Assembly: GCA_021776175.1 (NCBI GenBank)
Contig: JAJFGJ010000034.1
Span: 62,001-126,000 of the forward strand
From: Kiloniellaceae bacterium
GTDB taxonomy: Bacteria; Pseudomonadota; Alphaproteobacteria; Kiloniellales; J153
Length of the DNA stretch: 64,000 nucleotides
Direction of reading: 5' to 3'
Shown here: in pieces, positions 9,365-17,880 of the stretch
Layout of the letters: each line of letters begins with the position of its first letter
Numbering within the stretch: position 1 is the first letter of the stretch
Notes under the pieces: generated by a model
What the model saw: the letters and a program-made list of their open reading frames with translations, nothing else
Told to the model about the DNA's origin: nothing
The model's database searches: none
Program-made: the position numbers and the translations under genes

Positions 9365-10927
9365 ATGGCCCTTGTCCGTTCTCTCGCCACCGTTGGCGGT
9401 TATACCGGGATTAGCCGCGTGCTGGGATTCGTGCGCGATATCTTGATCGCGGCGGCGGTCGGGACCGGGCCGGTGGCCGATGCCTTCTTCGTCGCCTTCC
9501 GCCTGCCCAACCTGTTCCGGCGCCTGTTTGCCGAGGGCGCCTTCAATGCCGCCTTCGTGCCGCTTTTCGCGCGGCGCTTGGAGGAGGGCGGACAGGCCGC
9601 CGCGCGCGCCTTCGCCGAACATAGCCTGGCGGTCCTGCTGACCATCGTGCTCGCGATTACCGCCCTGGCCATGGCCTTCATGCCCTGGCTCATGGTCGTA
9701 CTTGCGCCCGGCTTCGCGGCCGCGCCGGAAAAATACGAGCTCGCGGTTCAGCTCAGCCGCATTACCTTCCCCTACCTTCTGTTCATGGCCATGGTCGCGC
9801 TTTTGGGCGGAGTGCTCAATTCGCTCTACAAGTTCGCCGCCGCCGCCGCCGCCCCGATCCTGCTCAACGTTACCTTTATCGGGGCGCTGCTTTTCGTTCT
9901 GCCGGTGACCGGCAAGCCGGGCCACGTCCTGGCGTGGAGCGTCGCCGCCGCCGGAATCGGGCAGTTCCTGCTGTTATCCATCGCGGCCCACCGCGCGGGC
10001 ATGGCTCTCAGCCTTCCGCGTCCGCGCCTGACGCCGGGGGTCAAGCGGTTGTTGAAATTGATGGCGCCGGGGATCGCCTCGGCGGGGGCCATGCAAATCA
10101 ACCTCATGGTCGGCACGATCATCGCGTCCTTGCAGGCCGGCGCGGTCTCTTACCTCTATTACGCCGATCGGGTCTATCAGCTCCCCCTGGGCCTGATCGG
10201 GGTCGCCTTCGGGGTCGTTCTCCTGCCGGATCTCGCCCGTAAGCTGCGGGCGGGGGCGGAAGGGGAGGCCATGGCCAGCCTCAACCGGGGTCTTGAATTC
10301 GCGCTTTTGATCACGCTGCCCGCGACCGTCGCCTTGCTGGTCGTGCCCTGGCCGATCGTGATTGTCCTGTTCGAACGCGGCGCCTTCGGGCGCGAGGCTT
10401 CGGGCGCGACCGCCTGGGCGCTTACCGCCTACGCCTGCGGTTTGCCGGCCTTTATCCTGGTCAAGCTGCTCAACCCGGCGTTTTTCGCCCGCGAAGACAC
10501 CATGACGCCGCTTAAGATGGCCTTGGCCGGAGTCGCCGCCAATGTGGCCCTGAGCCTGCTTCTGTTTTGGCTGCTCAGGTCCAGAGGCCTGGGCCATGTG
10601 GGCCTGGCGTTGGCGACCGCCTTGGCGGCCTGGCTGAATGTCGCGCTGCTTTCCTGGGCCCTGCGGGGCCGGGGCTTCTTACATTTAGACAGTCGTCTCA
10701 AGCGCCGCCTGCCGCGCATCGCCGCCGCCAGCGTGGCCATGGGCGCGGTTCTTTGGGTCGCCCAGGGCGCGCTCATGCCCTGGTTCGACCTCGCGATCCC
10801 AATGCGGGCCGCGGGCCTGGTCCTTCTCGTCTCCGCCGGGCTGATCGTATACGCGGGTCTCGCGCTTGCCCTGGGCGCCTTCGAGCGGGCGGAGCTGGCG
10901 GCGCTGCTGCGGCGGCGCGGGAGTTAG
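9365..10927 (+). CDS. murJ: Lipid II flippase MurJ
   Basis: MurJ (MviN) moves the peptidoglycan precursor lipid II across the inner membrane. The 520-residue protein has the length and the roughly 14 hydrophobic segments of the MOP-superfamily flippase. Hallmarks include the N-terminal GGYTGISRVLGFVRDILIA, FRLPNLFRRLFAEGAFNAAFVPLF, and the mid-protein MQINLMVGTIIASLQAGAVSYLYYADRVYQLPLG. The start ATG matches that of the broken copy at 7493. It overlaps the end of the convergent cytochrome P460 gene by 4 bp. Because an MmgE/PrpD gene and other DNA now separate it from glnD, it must use its own promoter in the 189-bp upstream gap or rely on distant read-through. Confidence 0.96.
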   Translation: MALVRSLATVGGYTGISRVLGFVRDILIAAAVGTGPVADAFFVAFRLPNLFRRLFAEGAFNAAFVPLFARRLEEGGQAAARAFAEHSLAVLLTIVLAITALAMAFMPWLMVVLAPGFAAAPEKYELAVQLSRITFPYLLFMAMVALLGGVLNSLYKFAAAAAAPILLNVTFIGALLFVLPVTGKPGHVLAWSVAAAGIGQFLLLSIAAHRAGMALSLPRPRLTPGVKRLLKLMAPGIASAGAMQINLMVGTIIASLQAGAVSYLYYADRVYQLPLGLIGVAFGVVLLPDLARKLRAGAEGEAMASLNRGLEFALLITLPATVALLVVPWPIVIVLFERGAFGREASGATAWALTAYACGLPAFILVKLLNPAFFAREDTMTPLKMALAGVAANVALSLLLFWLLRSRGLGHVGLALATALAAWLNVALLSWALRGRGFLHLDSRLKRRLPRIAAASVAMGAVLWVAQGALMPWFDLAIPMRAAGLVLLVSAGLIVYAGLALALGAFERAELAALLRRRGS

Positions 10928-11409
10928 CGGCGTGTTTCGCTGAACACATAGCCGGCGTTGACGCGGGCCGTGTGGCAGCCAAAGCAGGCCTCGGCCGCTT
11001 TCGTGCCGACCGCGCGCTCGGTCTTGCTGTCGCCCTTGAAACCTTCGAAGCCCCAGCCGCCGGTATCGGCATAGTTCATGCTGTCCTTTTGCATGACGCC
11101 CACGACTTTCCGCGCCCCCTCGACGATCGCGTCGTCGCCGGTGGTTTGGGCGTCCAGCAGATCGAAGACGATGACGGCGCCATCCGGAAAGTGCCCCGTG
11201 CGGTAGCCCTCCGTGGCCTTCGCGTTCGCATAGAGATGGTGAATACCGCCAAAGGTGTCGAATAGAGGGTGCCCTTTTTGGATGACCATGCTCTTGACGT
11301 GGTGCCAATGGCGATAGCCCTCGGGATAGGGGACCGCCGCCGGTTCTCCGGCAAGCGCCGTGGCGGCGATCAGCATGGCGCCGCTGGCCAGTAAGCCATA
11401 GTTGAACAT
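10924..11409 (-). CDS. Cytochrome P460 family protein
   Basis: A 161-residue periplasmic haem protein of the cytochrome P460/c'-beta type. It has an N-terminal signal peptide (hydrophobic to about residue 20, ending ALAGEP). The family signature around YRHWHHVKSMVI is followed by GIHHLYAN, FPDGAVIVFDLLDAQ and a single CXXCH haem c motif, CFGCH (about residues 142-146). P460 proteins oxidise hydroxylamine or bind and detoxify nitric oxide; the exact reaction depends on a lysine-haem cross-link that cannot be judged from sequence alone. The gene is divergent from an HxlR regulator, 124 bp between starts, which suggests regulated expression under nitrosative or related stress. Function beyond the family is inferred. 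Confidence 0.85.
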   Translation of the reverse strand: MFNYGLLASGAMLIAATALAGEPAAVPYPEGYRHWHHVKSMVIQKGHPLFDTFGGIHHLYANAKATEGYRTGHFPDGAVIVFDLLDAQTTGDDAIVEGARKVVGVMQKDSMNYADTGGWGFEGFKGDSKTERAVGTKAAEACFGCHTARVNAGYVFSETRR

Positions 11410-11513
11410 TCCGTCGTCCTCCGTTTCATGATCTAATGCGTAGCCTGGGTCGCGAGCGGCGAGCTAAGCCTTCCGTGGCCCGTTTGTGAAGCGGGCACAA
11501 TTCGGTGATCTAG

Positions 11514-11527
11514 ATACCCAAGGGTAT
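11514..11527. promoter_or_regulatory. Perfect palindrome, candidate HxlR operator
   Basis: ATACCC-AA-GGGTAT is a perfect 6-bp inverted repeat ending 6 bases before the chosen ATG of the HxlR regulator. HxlR/DUF24 proteins bind as dimers to such palindromes, often repressing themselves and a divergent gene. GATCTA occurs just upstream (about 11507) and again near 11430 on the cytochrome P460 side. Binding is inferred from position and symmetry only. Confidence 0.45.
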
Positions 11528-11533
11528 AACTTT

Positions 11534-11890
11534 ATGATTCAGCACGATAAAATTTCCCCGGCCGCGAGCATGGAAGTGGCCGGCATGGCCGAGACAGTGC
11601 TCGGCTGCAAGTGGTCCTTGACCGTTCTCGACCTTGTGCGGCGGGGCACGGTCCGGCCGGGCGCGATGGAGCGCGCGGTTCCTGGATTGACCGCCAAGGT
11701 CCTGAACGAGCGCCTGCGCAAGCTCTGCCTTTTTGGGGTTCTGGCCAAGACCAGCTACCCCGAGGTGCCGCCGCGCGTTGAATATGCCCTGAGCGAGTTC
11801 GGCGAGAGATTCGTCTCGATTCTCGATCAGATCAGGGCTTTGGAGACGGAGCGCTTGGCCACGCGGTCTGGCAAGGACTGCGCGGCTTGA
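11534..11890 (+). CDS. HxlR family winged-helix transcriptional regulator
   Basis: A 118-residue MarR-like winged-helix regulator of the HxlR (DUF24) family. The core reads LGCKWSLTVLDLVRRGTVRPGAMERAVPGLTAKVLNERLRKL (recognition helix) followed by the wing and YALSEFGERFVSILDQI. I chose the ATG at 11534; an in-frame ATG at 11486 would add 16 residues but would place the palindrome at 11514-11527 inside the gene. Several HxlR proteins sense electrophiles or oxidants through an N-terminal cysteine; here a cysteine precedes KWSL, but its role is unknown. The gene is divergent from cytochrome P460, its most likely target besides itself. Confidence 0.85.
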   Translation: MIQHDKISPAASMEVAGMAETVLGCKWSLTVLDLVRRGTVRPGAMERAVPGLTAKVLNERLRKLCLFGVLAKTSYPEVPPRVEYALSEFGERFVSILDQIRALETERLATRSGKDCAA

Positions 11891-11910
11891 ACCGCTAGGC
11901 GCCACGCCCA

Positions 11911-11920
11911 CCCCCCCCCC
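11911..11920. repeat. Homopolymeric C10 tract upstream of trpS
   Basis: Ten consecutive C residues lie 53 bp before the trpS start and 20 bp after the HxlR stop. Long homopolymers are prone to slippage and can alter promoter spacing. It may instead be a consensus or sequencing artefact. Confidence 0.8.
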
Positions 11921-11973
11921 TTGACCGCCCAAGGGCGAGCGGCGATAACCCGCCGTCTCGGGAGACCTATACC

Positions 11974-13002
11974 ATGAAGCGCATATTTTCGGGCGTGCAG
12001 CCCACCGGCAACCTGCACCTCGGCAATTACCTGGGGGCGATCAAGAACTTCGTCGCCTTGCAGGACGACTACGACTGCATCTATTGCGTCGTCGACATGC
12101 ATGCCATCACCATGTGGCAGGATCCGGCGGCCTTGAGGGCGAATACGCGCGAGGTCGCGGCGGCGTACCTGGCCGCCGGGATCGATCCCAAGCGCTGCAT
12201 CATCTTCAACCAAAGTCAGGTTGGCGCCCATGCGCAGCTGGCGTGGATCTTCAACTGCGTGGCGCGCCTGGGTTGGCTCAACCGCATGACCCAGTTCAAG
12301 GACAAGGCCGGGAAGAATCGCGAGAAGGCGAGCGTCGGCCTCTATGCCTATCCGAACCTCATGGCCGCCGATATCCTGGCCTATAAGGCGACCCATGTCC
12401 CGGTCGGAGAGGATCAAAAGCAGCACCTGGAGTTGGCCCGCGACATCGCCCAAAAGTTCAACAACGATTTTGGGGTCGAGTTGTTCCCGATCCTGGAGCC
12501 GCTAATCCTGGGTCCGGCCGCCCGCGTTATGTCCCTGCGCGACGGATCCAAGAAGATGAGCAAGTCGGAGCCTTCGGACATGAGCCGGATCAACATGACC
12601 GACGAAGCCGACGACATCGCCAAGAAAATCCGCAAGGCGACCAGCGATCCCGACCTGCTGCCAGGCCCGGAGGCGCTGGATGAAGGAGGGGCCGTGTCCG
12701 AAGAGGCGCGCCGGGCCCGGCCGGAGGCGTACAATCTTCTCGGCATTTACGCCGCCCTGGCCGACAAGCCGGTGGGCGATGTGATGACGGAGTTCGCGGG
12801 CACCCAGTTCTCGCGCTTCAAGGCCGCCTTGACCGACCTGGCGGTCGCGACGCTCGGCCCCATGGGGCGCGAGATGAAGCGCCTGACCGAGGACCCGGCC
12901 AGTGTCGACGCGGTGCTGCGCGATGGCGCGGAGCGCGCCCGCGCGATCGCCGAGCCGGTTATGCGCGAGGTTTACGATACGGTTGGCTTCTTGCGCCCTT
13001 AA
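11974..13002 (+). CDS. trpS: Tryptophanyl-tRNA synthetase
   Basis: Charges tRNA-Trp with tryptophan. The 342-residue length and motifs are those of bacterial class Ic Trp[18 protein letters not shown] carries the HIGH-type motif (HLGN, residues 15-18), VDMHAIT lies in the Rossmann fold, and KKMSKS (about 192-197) is the KMSKS loop. Residues near the active site ([30 protein letters not shown]) are conserved. The C-terminal anticodon-binding helices extend to VGFLRP. trpS downstream of murJ is typical of alphaproteobacteria; here the P460 and HxlR genes lie between. No leader peptide or T-box-like structure is visible upstream. Confidence 0.97.
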   Translation: MKRIFSGVQPTGNLHLGNYLGAIKNFVALQDDYDCIYCVVDMHAITMWQDPAALRANTREVAAAYLAAGIDPKRCIIFNQSQVGAHAQLAWIFNCVARLGWLNRMTQFKDKAGKNREKASVGLYAYPNLMAADILAYKATHVPVGEDQKQHLELARDIAQKFNNDFGVELFPILEPLILGPAARVMSLRDGSKKMSKSEPSDMSRINMTDEADDIAKKIRKATSDPDLLPGPEALDEGGAVSEEARRARPEAYNLLGIYAALADKPVGDVMTEFAGTQFSRFKAALTDLAVATLGPMGREMKRLTEDPASVDAVLRDGAERARAIAEPVMREVYDTVGFLRP

Positions 13003-13100
13003 GCTCCGGTGTTCGCGCCAGCAAGGCCGCGAAATGACGGGTCAGCGAATGCTTTTTCGCGATTTAACTGAAACCATGCCGGTAAAGCATTGGCGACGTG

Positions 13101-13112
13101 GCGATTTATCGC
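13101..13112. repeat. Short perfect palindrome in the trpS-TSUP gap
   Basis: GCGAT-TT-ATCGC, 114 bp upstream of the TSUP permease start, is the only symmetric element noted in the 223-bp gap. It could be an operator for the three-gene operon downstream or chance. No coding or RNA gene is supported in this gap. Confidence 0.3.
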
Positions 13113-13225
13113 TAATGTTCCGTTTCTGACTACCCAACCGCCAAGACTAATGCAGTAGTCGCCCTTTGCCGCGAAACAGTGCCATGCACCCTGTGTCCGC
13201 TTTCTTAGAAGCCTGATCACCGGCG

Positions 13226-14140
13226 ATGCAAATCTACCTGCCCATCGCCGAGATGTCGGTCAATGTTTTTCTAATTCTCGGTATGGGCGGAGCGATCGGA
13301 TTTCTCTCCGGGCTTTTCGGTGTTGGCGGCGGCTTTTTGATGACGCCGCTCTTGATCTTTATCGGTGTGCCGCCCGCCGTCGCCGTCGCCACCGAAGCCA
13401 ACCAGATCGTCGCGTCCTCGGTTTCCGGCGTCCTCGCGCATTGGCGGCGCGGCAACGTCGATTTCAAGATGGGTTCAGTTCTTCTGGTTGGCGGTATCGC
13501 CGGATCGACCTTCGGCGTCGGTCTGTTTTCCATCCTTCGCGGACTGGGTCAGATCGACCTGGTTATCTCGCTATCCTACGTCATTTTTCTCGGTATCGTC
13601 GGCATGTTGATGCTGGTGGAGAGCCTGCGCACCATGCGCCAGAGAAAGGCCACGGCGGGCAAGCGGCGCAAGCTGCACCAGCACACCTGGATTCACGGCC
13701 TGCCGTTAAAGACGCGCTTCCGCCGCTCCAAGCTCTATATCTCGGCTCTCATGCCCCTCGCGATCGGTTTTTTCGTCGGTGTCCTCTCCGCGATCATGGG
13801 CGTGGGCGGTGGTTTCATCATGGTGCCGGCCATGATCTACCTGCTCGGCATGCCGACGGCGGTGGTGATCGGCACCTCCTTGTTCCAAATCATCTTCGTG
13901 ACCGCCAACGTCACCTTCCTTCAAGCCTATGCCAATCAAACCGTCGACGTGGTCCTGGCGATTTTGCTGCTGACCGGGGCGGTCATCGGGGCCCAGTTCG
14001 GCGCCCGCGCCGGCGCGCGCCTGCACGGCGAACAATTGCGCGGCTTGCTGGCGGTCATGGTTCTGGCGGTGTGCGGTAAGTTGTTTTTCGATTTGCTGGT
14101 TACCCCGGTCGATCTGTATTCCCTGGGGGTGGCGCACTGA
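13226..14140 (+). CDS. TSUP family transporter (TauE/SafE-like permease)
   Basis: A 304-residue integral membrane protein of the TauE/SafE (TSUP) family, whose members export sulfite, sulfonates or other small organic anions. The family's twofold repeat is visible: a first GLFGVGGGFLMTPLLIFIGVPPAVAVATE motif near the N-terminus, and a second SAIMGVGGGFIMVPAMIYLLGMPTAVVIGTSLFQ in the middle. A positively charged cytoplasmic loop (residues ~135-165, RQRKATAGKRRKLHQ) separates the halves. The stop codon overlaps the start of the TIGR02186 gene by one base, so the two are co-translated. Substrate cannot be deduced. Confidence 0.9.
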   Translation: MQIYLPIAEMSVNVFLILGMGGAIGFLSGLFGVGGGFLMTPLLIFIGVPPAVAVATEANQIVASSVSGVLAHWRRGNVDFKMGSVLLVGGIAGSTFGVGLFSILRGLGQIDLVISLSYVIFLGIVGMLMLVESLRTMRQRKATAGKRRKLHQHTWIHGLPLKTRFRRSKLYISALMPLAIGFFVGVLSAIMGVGGGFIMVPAMIYLLGMPTAVVIGTSLFQIIFVTANVTFLQAYANQTVDVVLAILLLTGAVIGAQFGARAGARLHGEQLRGLLAVMVLAVCGKLFFDLLVTPVDLYSLGVAH

Positions 14141-14904
14141 TGCCGGGCGCGGCCATAAGGGCAAGCCATCTCGCCTGCATCGTCATATGCTTGGCCACCT
14201 TTAGCGCCGCGAACGCGGCACATGCCCAATCCCTGGTTGCCGATCTTTCGAAGCGCTTGGTCGCGATCACCGCCGGCTTCGCGGGCACGGACGTCTTGTT
14301 GTTCGGCGCGGTCGAGGGCGAAGGCGATATCGTCATCGTGGTGCGCGGCCCGGATCGTCCGGTGACCATGTACCGCAAAAGCCGGGTTCTGGGCATCTGG
14401 GTCAACACGGCGCAGATGACGTTCCAGCGCGCCCCGAGCTTCTACGCCATAGCCACCTCCAAGCCGATTCGGGAAATCGCCCCGGACGTGGTCCGGGCGC
14501 GCCACGAAATGGGCACCGACGCCTTGCGTCTGGGCCTTCCCACGGCCAAGGCTTCGCCCAATGTCGCCCGTGACTGGCGCCGGGGCCTGATACGCAATTT
14601 CCAAAGGAATGGCCTCTACGGCAAGGAAGTCGGCTCGGTCACGTTTCTGGGCAACAAGTTGTTCCGGGTCGAGCTACGCTTGCCAGCCAATGTGCCGACG
14701 GGCGCGTATCAGGTCATGACGTACTTGCTCAAGGACGGCCGCGTCGTCTCGGCTCAAACCATGCCGTTGTTCGTCAGTAAGATCGGCGCCGAGGCTTATG
14801 TCTTCGACTTCGCGCGCCAGCATGCCGCCTATTACGGCTTGATTGCGATTGTCATCGCATTGATGGCAGGATGGCTTGCCCATCTGGCCTTCCGTAAAGG
14901 CTGA
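14140..14904 (+). CDS. TIGR02186 family conserved membrane-anchored protein
   Basis: A 254-residue protein of the alphaproteobacterial TIGR02186 group, which commonly accompanies a TSUP permease. It has an N-terminal signal peptide (cleavage probably after AANAAHA), a periplasmic domain with FAGTDVLLFGAVEGEGDIVIVVRGP and RKSRVLGIWVN, and a C-terminal membrane helix (about 228-250, YYGLIAIVIALMAGWLAHLAF) with a positive end. Its fixed position between the permease and a stress protein suggests a partner or accessory of the transporter; no biochemical role is known to me. Its start shares one base with the permease stop. Confidence 0.8.
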   Translation: MPGAAIRASHLACIVICLATFSAANAAHAQSLVADLSKRLVAITAGFAGTDVLLFGAVEGEGDIVIVVRGPDRPVTMYRKSRVLGIWVNTAQMTFQRAPSFYAIATSKPIREIAPDVVRARHEMGTDALRLGLPTAKASPNVARDWRRGLIRNFQRNGLYGKEVGSVTFLGNKLFRVELRLPANVPTGAYQVMTYLLKDGRVVSAQTMPLFVSKIGAEAYVFDFARQHAAYYGLIAIVIALMAGWLAHLAFRKG

Positions 14905-14919
14905 ACAGGTTTTTACAGT

Positions 14920-15426
14920 ATGAGTGACCAAGCGCCCGTCCCGAATGACAAGCAAGAACGCTCCGGCGACCGTATTTTCCTGGTGGTGGTCGACGAGACC
15001 GAGGAAATGGGTGTCGCCTTGCGTTTCGCGTGCCGCCGGGCCCGGAACACCGGCGGCCGTGTCGCCTTGCTTTATGTGATCGAACCGGCCGATTTCCAGC
15101 ATTGGCAGGCGGTTGGCGATTTGATGCGTGAGGAAGCGCGCAGCGAGGGTGAGCAGTTGCTGCAAAAACTAGCCGCGCAGGTCAACGAGCTGGTCGGCAA
15201 TATTCCCGTTCTCTTCGTGCGCGAGGGCAAGGTGACCGATGAGCTCTTTAAGTTGCTCGATGAGGAACCCAGCATCTCGATCCTGGTTCTGGGCGCCAAC
15301 ACGGGCACGCGCGGCCCCGGGCCCTTGGTCACGGCCCTGACTGGAAAGATGGTTGGCAAGCTTAATGTGCCGCTGACGATCGTGCCGGGAAACCTCGACG
15401 ACGAGGCCGTGGATTCCATTTCATAA
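14920..15426 (+). CDS. Universal stress protein (UspA family)
   Basis: A 168-residue single-domain Usp protein. It opens with the alpha/beta strand DRIFLVVVDETEEMGVALRFACRRA, contains VALLYVIEP, and ends with the nucleotide-binding loop region LGANTGTRGPGPLVTALTGKMVGKLNVPLTIVPG, similar to the ATP-binding G-rich motif of the family. It is the third gene of a tight operon with the TSUP permease and TIGR02186 protein (15 bp gap), suggesting a stress-linked or regulatory role in anion export. It is convergent with ubiB, 16 bp apart. Confidence 0.88.
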   Translation: MSDQAPVPNDKQERSGDRIFLVVVDETEEMGVALRFACRRARNTGGRVALLYVIEPADFQHWQAVGDLMREEARSEGEQLLQKLAAQVNELVGNIPVLFVREGKVTDELFKLLDEEPSISILVLGANTGTRGPGPLVTALTGKMVGKLNVPLTIVPGNLDDEAVDSIS

Positions 15427-15442
15427 GCTCTTAGGGCCAGCT

Positions 15443-17008
15443 TTACATGGCCACGAAGAGCCCCAGCCCAAGAACCGCGACCGCCAGCCATAACGCATGT
15501 ATATGCCAGGATTGGCCATTTGCCGGTTGCTTGAGGGCCTCCAGGGAGTCGGGGTGTACCCGCAGGCCTTGGGCATTTAGGGTTTCGGCGGCCGCCTCGA
15601 CCTTGCCGACCAGGCCCGGCAGGCGTTCCAGCGCGCCCGTCAAGTCTTCGGCCGCGCGTCTTATCCGCGCTTCGGGGCCTCGGGTCGCGCGCATCCAGTC
15701 CTCGATCAAGGGCTGAGCCAGAGTCCAGGTGTTGAGCGTCGAATCCAGGCTGCGGCTGACGCCCTCCGCCATCATCATATTTTTTTGCAAAAGCAAAAGC
15801 TGCGGCTGAACCGGCATGTTGAAGGCTTCGCTCAAGCGCAACAGGCGCGCGAGCAGGCGGGCGAAGGAAATTTCTTCCAGGGGCCGGTCGAAGATCGGTT
15901 CCGAAACGGCTCTCAGCGCCTGCGCGAACACTTCCAGGGACTCGCCCGGCGGCAAGTAGCCGGCTTCAACATGGACTTCCGCCAGGCGCCGGTAGTCGCG
16001 CGCCAATTGAGCGAGCAGCATGTCGGCGAGAAACGTGCGGGTCTGCTGGTCCAGGCGGCCCATGATGCCGAAATCGACCGCGACAATGTTGCCATGGGGA
16101 TCGACGAACATGTTGCCTGGGTGCTGATCGCCATGGAAAAAACCGTCACGGAAGACCTGATTGAAGAAAATTTCCGCGGCATTGGTCAGAACTTCGGTCA
16201 GGTCCAGTCCGGCGGCCAAAAGTGCCTCGCGGTCATCGATCCGGATCCCGGCGATCCGGCCCATGGTCAGCACCCGGCGCGACGTGCGCCGCCAGTCGAT
16301 GACAGGTGTACTGTAGGAGGAATCGCCGGCGAAATTGTCGGCCAGTTCCGAGGCCGCGGCCGCCTCCATCGACAGATCCATCTCTATGCCGGCGATTTCC
16401 TCGAACTCGCGCACCACGGCCACAGGCTTAAAGCGGCGCAGGCGCGGTTGCGTGCGCTCTGCCAATTGGGCCAGCCAGTAAAACACCGCCAGGTCGCGCT
16501 CGAAGGCGCGTTCGATACCTGGGCGCAGAACCTTGACCGCGACTTCGCGGCCCGCGGTGCCCAGGGGTGCGCCGTCTTCCGGTTTTGCGACCGCGAAGTG
16601 CACCTGGGATATGGAGGCCGCCGAAATAGGAGCCTCGTCGAAACTGGCGAACAAGGCCTCGATGGTTTGATCGAGTTCCGCCTCGATGGTGGCGCGGGCC
16701 TCGATGGCGGCGAAGGGCGGCAGCCGATCTTGAAGCCTGGCCAAATCCTCGGCCATGGCTTCGCCCAGGAGGTCGGCCCGGGTCGAGAGAAACTGGCCCA
16801 GCTTGATGAAGACCGGGCCCAGTTCAATCAGCGCGCGGGCTAGTTTCTGCCCTGGCCGGCCCTCGACCTGGCGGCGGGCCGGCCAGCGGACCAGCCACAT
16901 CAAGCCCGGTGCCAGGCGCAGTTCCTCTACCACCGCCAAGGCGTCATGGCGGGCCAGGGTGCGCCCGATGGCGATAAGGCGGAGCAAGATGCGAAAGCTG
17001 TGGATCAT
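15443..17008 (-). CDS. ubiB: Ubiquinone biosynthesis protein UbiB (ABC1/ADCK family)
   Basis: UbiB is an atypical kinase-like ATPase needed for ubiquinone assembly, acting with the membrane-bound Ubi complex. The 521 residues show the KxGQ-containing N-terminal extension (LGPVFIKLGQFLSTRADLL), the Ala-rich nucleotide loop region (SAASISQVHFA), GFFHGDQHPGNMFVD and VAVDFGIMGRLD, all diagnostic. A C-terminal hydrophobic helix (HALWLAVAVLGLGLFVAM) anchors the protein. It follows ubiE by 9 bp on the same strand, a normal alphaproteobacterial ubiE-ubiB operon. Confidence 0.96.
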   Translation of the reverse strand: MIHSFRILLRLIAIGRTLARHDALAVVEELRLAPGLMWLVRWPARRQVEGRPGQKLARALIELGPVFIKLGQFLSTRADLLGEAMAEDLARLQDRLPPFAAIEARATIEAELDQTIEALFASFDEAPISAASISQVHFAVAKPEDGAPLGTAGREVAVKVLRPGIERAFERDLAVFYWLAQLAERTQPRLRRFKPVAVVREFEEIAGIEMDLSMEAAAASELADNFAGDSSYSTPVIDWRRTSRRVLTMGRIAGIRIDDREALLAAGLDLTEVLTNAAEIFFNQVFRDGFFHGDQHPGNMFVDPHGNIVAVDFGIMGRLDQQTRTFLADMLLAQLARDYRRLAEVHVEAGYLPPGESLEVFAQALRAVSEPIFDRPLEEISFARLLARLLRLSEAFNMPVQPQLLLLQKNMMMAEGVSRSLDSTLNTWTLAQPLIEDWMRATRGPEARIRRAAEDLTGALERLPGLVGKVEAAAETLNAQGLRVHPDSLEALKQPANGQSWHIHALWLAVAVLGLGLFVAM

Positions 17009-17017
17009 AGGCTCGGC

Positions 17018-17842
17018 CTAGATCCGCCAAGCGGAATGCAAGGCCGCGATGCCCCCGGTCAGGTTTCGATACCGCACTTGATCGAAACCGGCTTCGCGAA
17101 TCAGCGCCGCCAGGTCGTCCTGGGCTGGAAAGCGGCGGATGCTTTCCGCCAGATACCGGTAGGCCGCCGCGTCGCCGGCCACCCGGTCGCCCAGGGCGGG
17201 CAGCACCTTGAAGGAATACAGATCGTAGATCCGCGCTAGGGCGGGCAGGACCACATGGCTGAATTCCAGGCACAGGAAACGGCCGCCTGGCTTAAGAACC
17301 CGCCGTGCCTCGCTCAGCGCCCGGTCGATGCGGGTCACGTTGCGCAGCCCGAAGGCGATCGTGCAGGCATCGAAGGTGCGGTCCGGCAAGGGCAGGTCTT
17401 GGGCATCGCCGCACACCCAGTGCAACCCGTTCGGGCAGGCCGTCCCCATCAGGCCCCGGTCATGGGCCCGTGCCCGGCCGATTTCCAGCATTTCAGGTGT
17501 GAGGTCACACATGGTGACAGGCCCGGCCCGCGCGGCGCCGACCCGCGCCAGGACCCGCTGCGCGATGTCTCCGGTCCCGCCCGCCAGATCCAGAAGGCTC
17601 ATGCCCGCTCGCGGATCGAGCCAATCGATCATCGCGCTTTTCCAAAGGCGGTGGACGCCGCCGGACATGAGGTCGTTCATCAGGTCATAGCGGGTAGCGA
17701 CGCTTTCGAATACGCCGCGCACCCTGGGCGCCTTTTCGGATTCCGCGATTTCCTCGAAACCGAAGTGGGTGGTCGGATTGGCGGCGTCTTGGGGCGGTGG
17801 GGCGTGGCCGTCGCGATGGTTCTGCTGCATGCGCCAGACCAT
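17018..17842 (-). CDS. ubiE: Ubiquinone/menaquinone C-methyltransferase UbiE
   Basis: SAM-dependent methyltransferase that carries out the C-methylation of the benzoquinol ring in ubiquinone synthesis. The 274 residues include FESVATRYDLMNDLMSGGVHRLWK, motif I LLDLAGGTGDIA, the acidic post-I segment CDLTPEMLEIGRARA and the UbiE signature AFGLRNVTRIDRALSEARRVLKPGGRFLCLEFS. The first ~25 residues are less conserved, so a slightly later start is possible. Divergent from mutM with 38 bp between starts, so the two promoters must overlap. ubiB follows directly. Confidence 0.96.
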   Translation of the reverse strand: MVWRMQQNHRDGHAPPPQDAANPTTHFGFEEIAESEKAPRVRGVFESVATRYDLMNDLMSGGVHRLWKSAMIDWLDPRAGMSLLDLAGGTGDIAQRVLARVGAARAGPVTMCDLTPEMLEIGRARAHDRGLMGTACPNGLHWVCGDAQDLPLPDRTFDACTIAFGLRNVTRIDRALSEARRVLKPGGRFLCLEFSHVVLPALARIYDLYSFKVLPALGDRVAGDAAAYRYLAESIRRFPAQDDLAALIREAGFDQVRYRNLTGGIAALHSAWRI

Positions 17843-17880
17843 AGCGCGCCGCCCGGCTTCGCGCTACTCTCCGCCTCGAT

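Noticed and set aside
12902..13129. A 75-codon frame at the trpS 3' end
   Set aside because: Mostly an overlapping frame of trpS with no motif and no start signal.
15785..16843. A 352-codon plus-strand frame opposite ubiB
   Set aside because: Shadow of ubiB, which has clear motifs on the other strand; no signature in the antisense protein.
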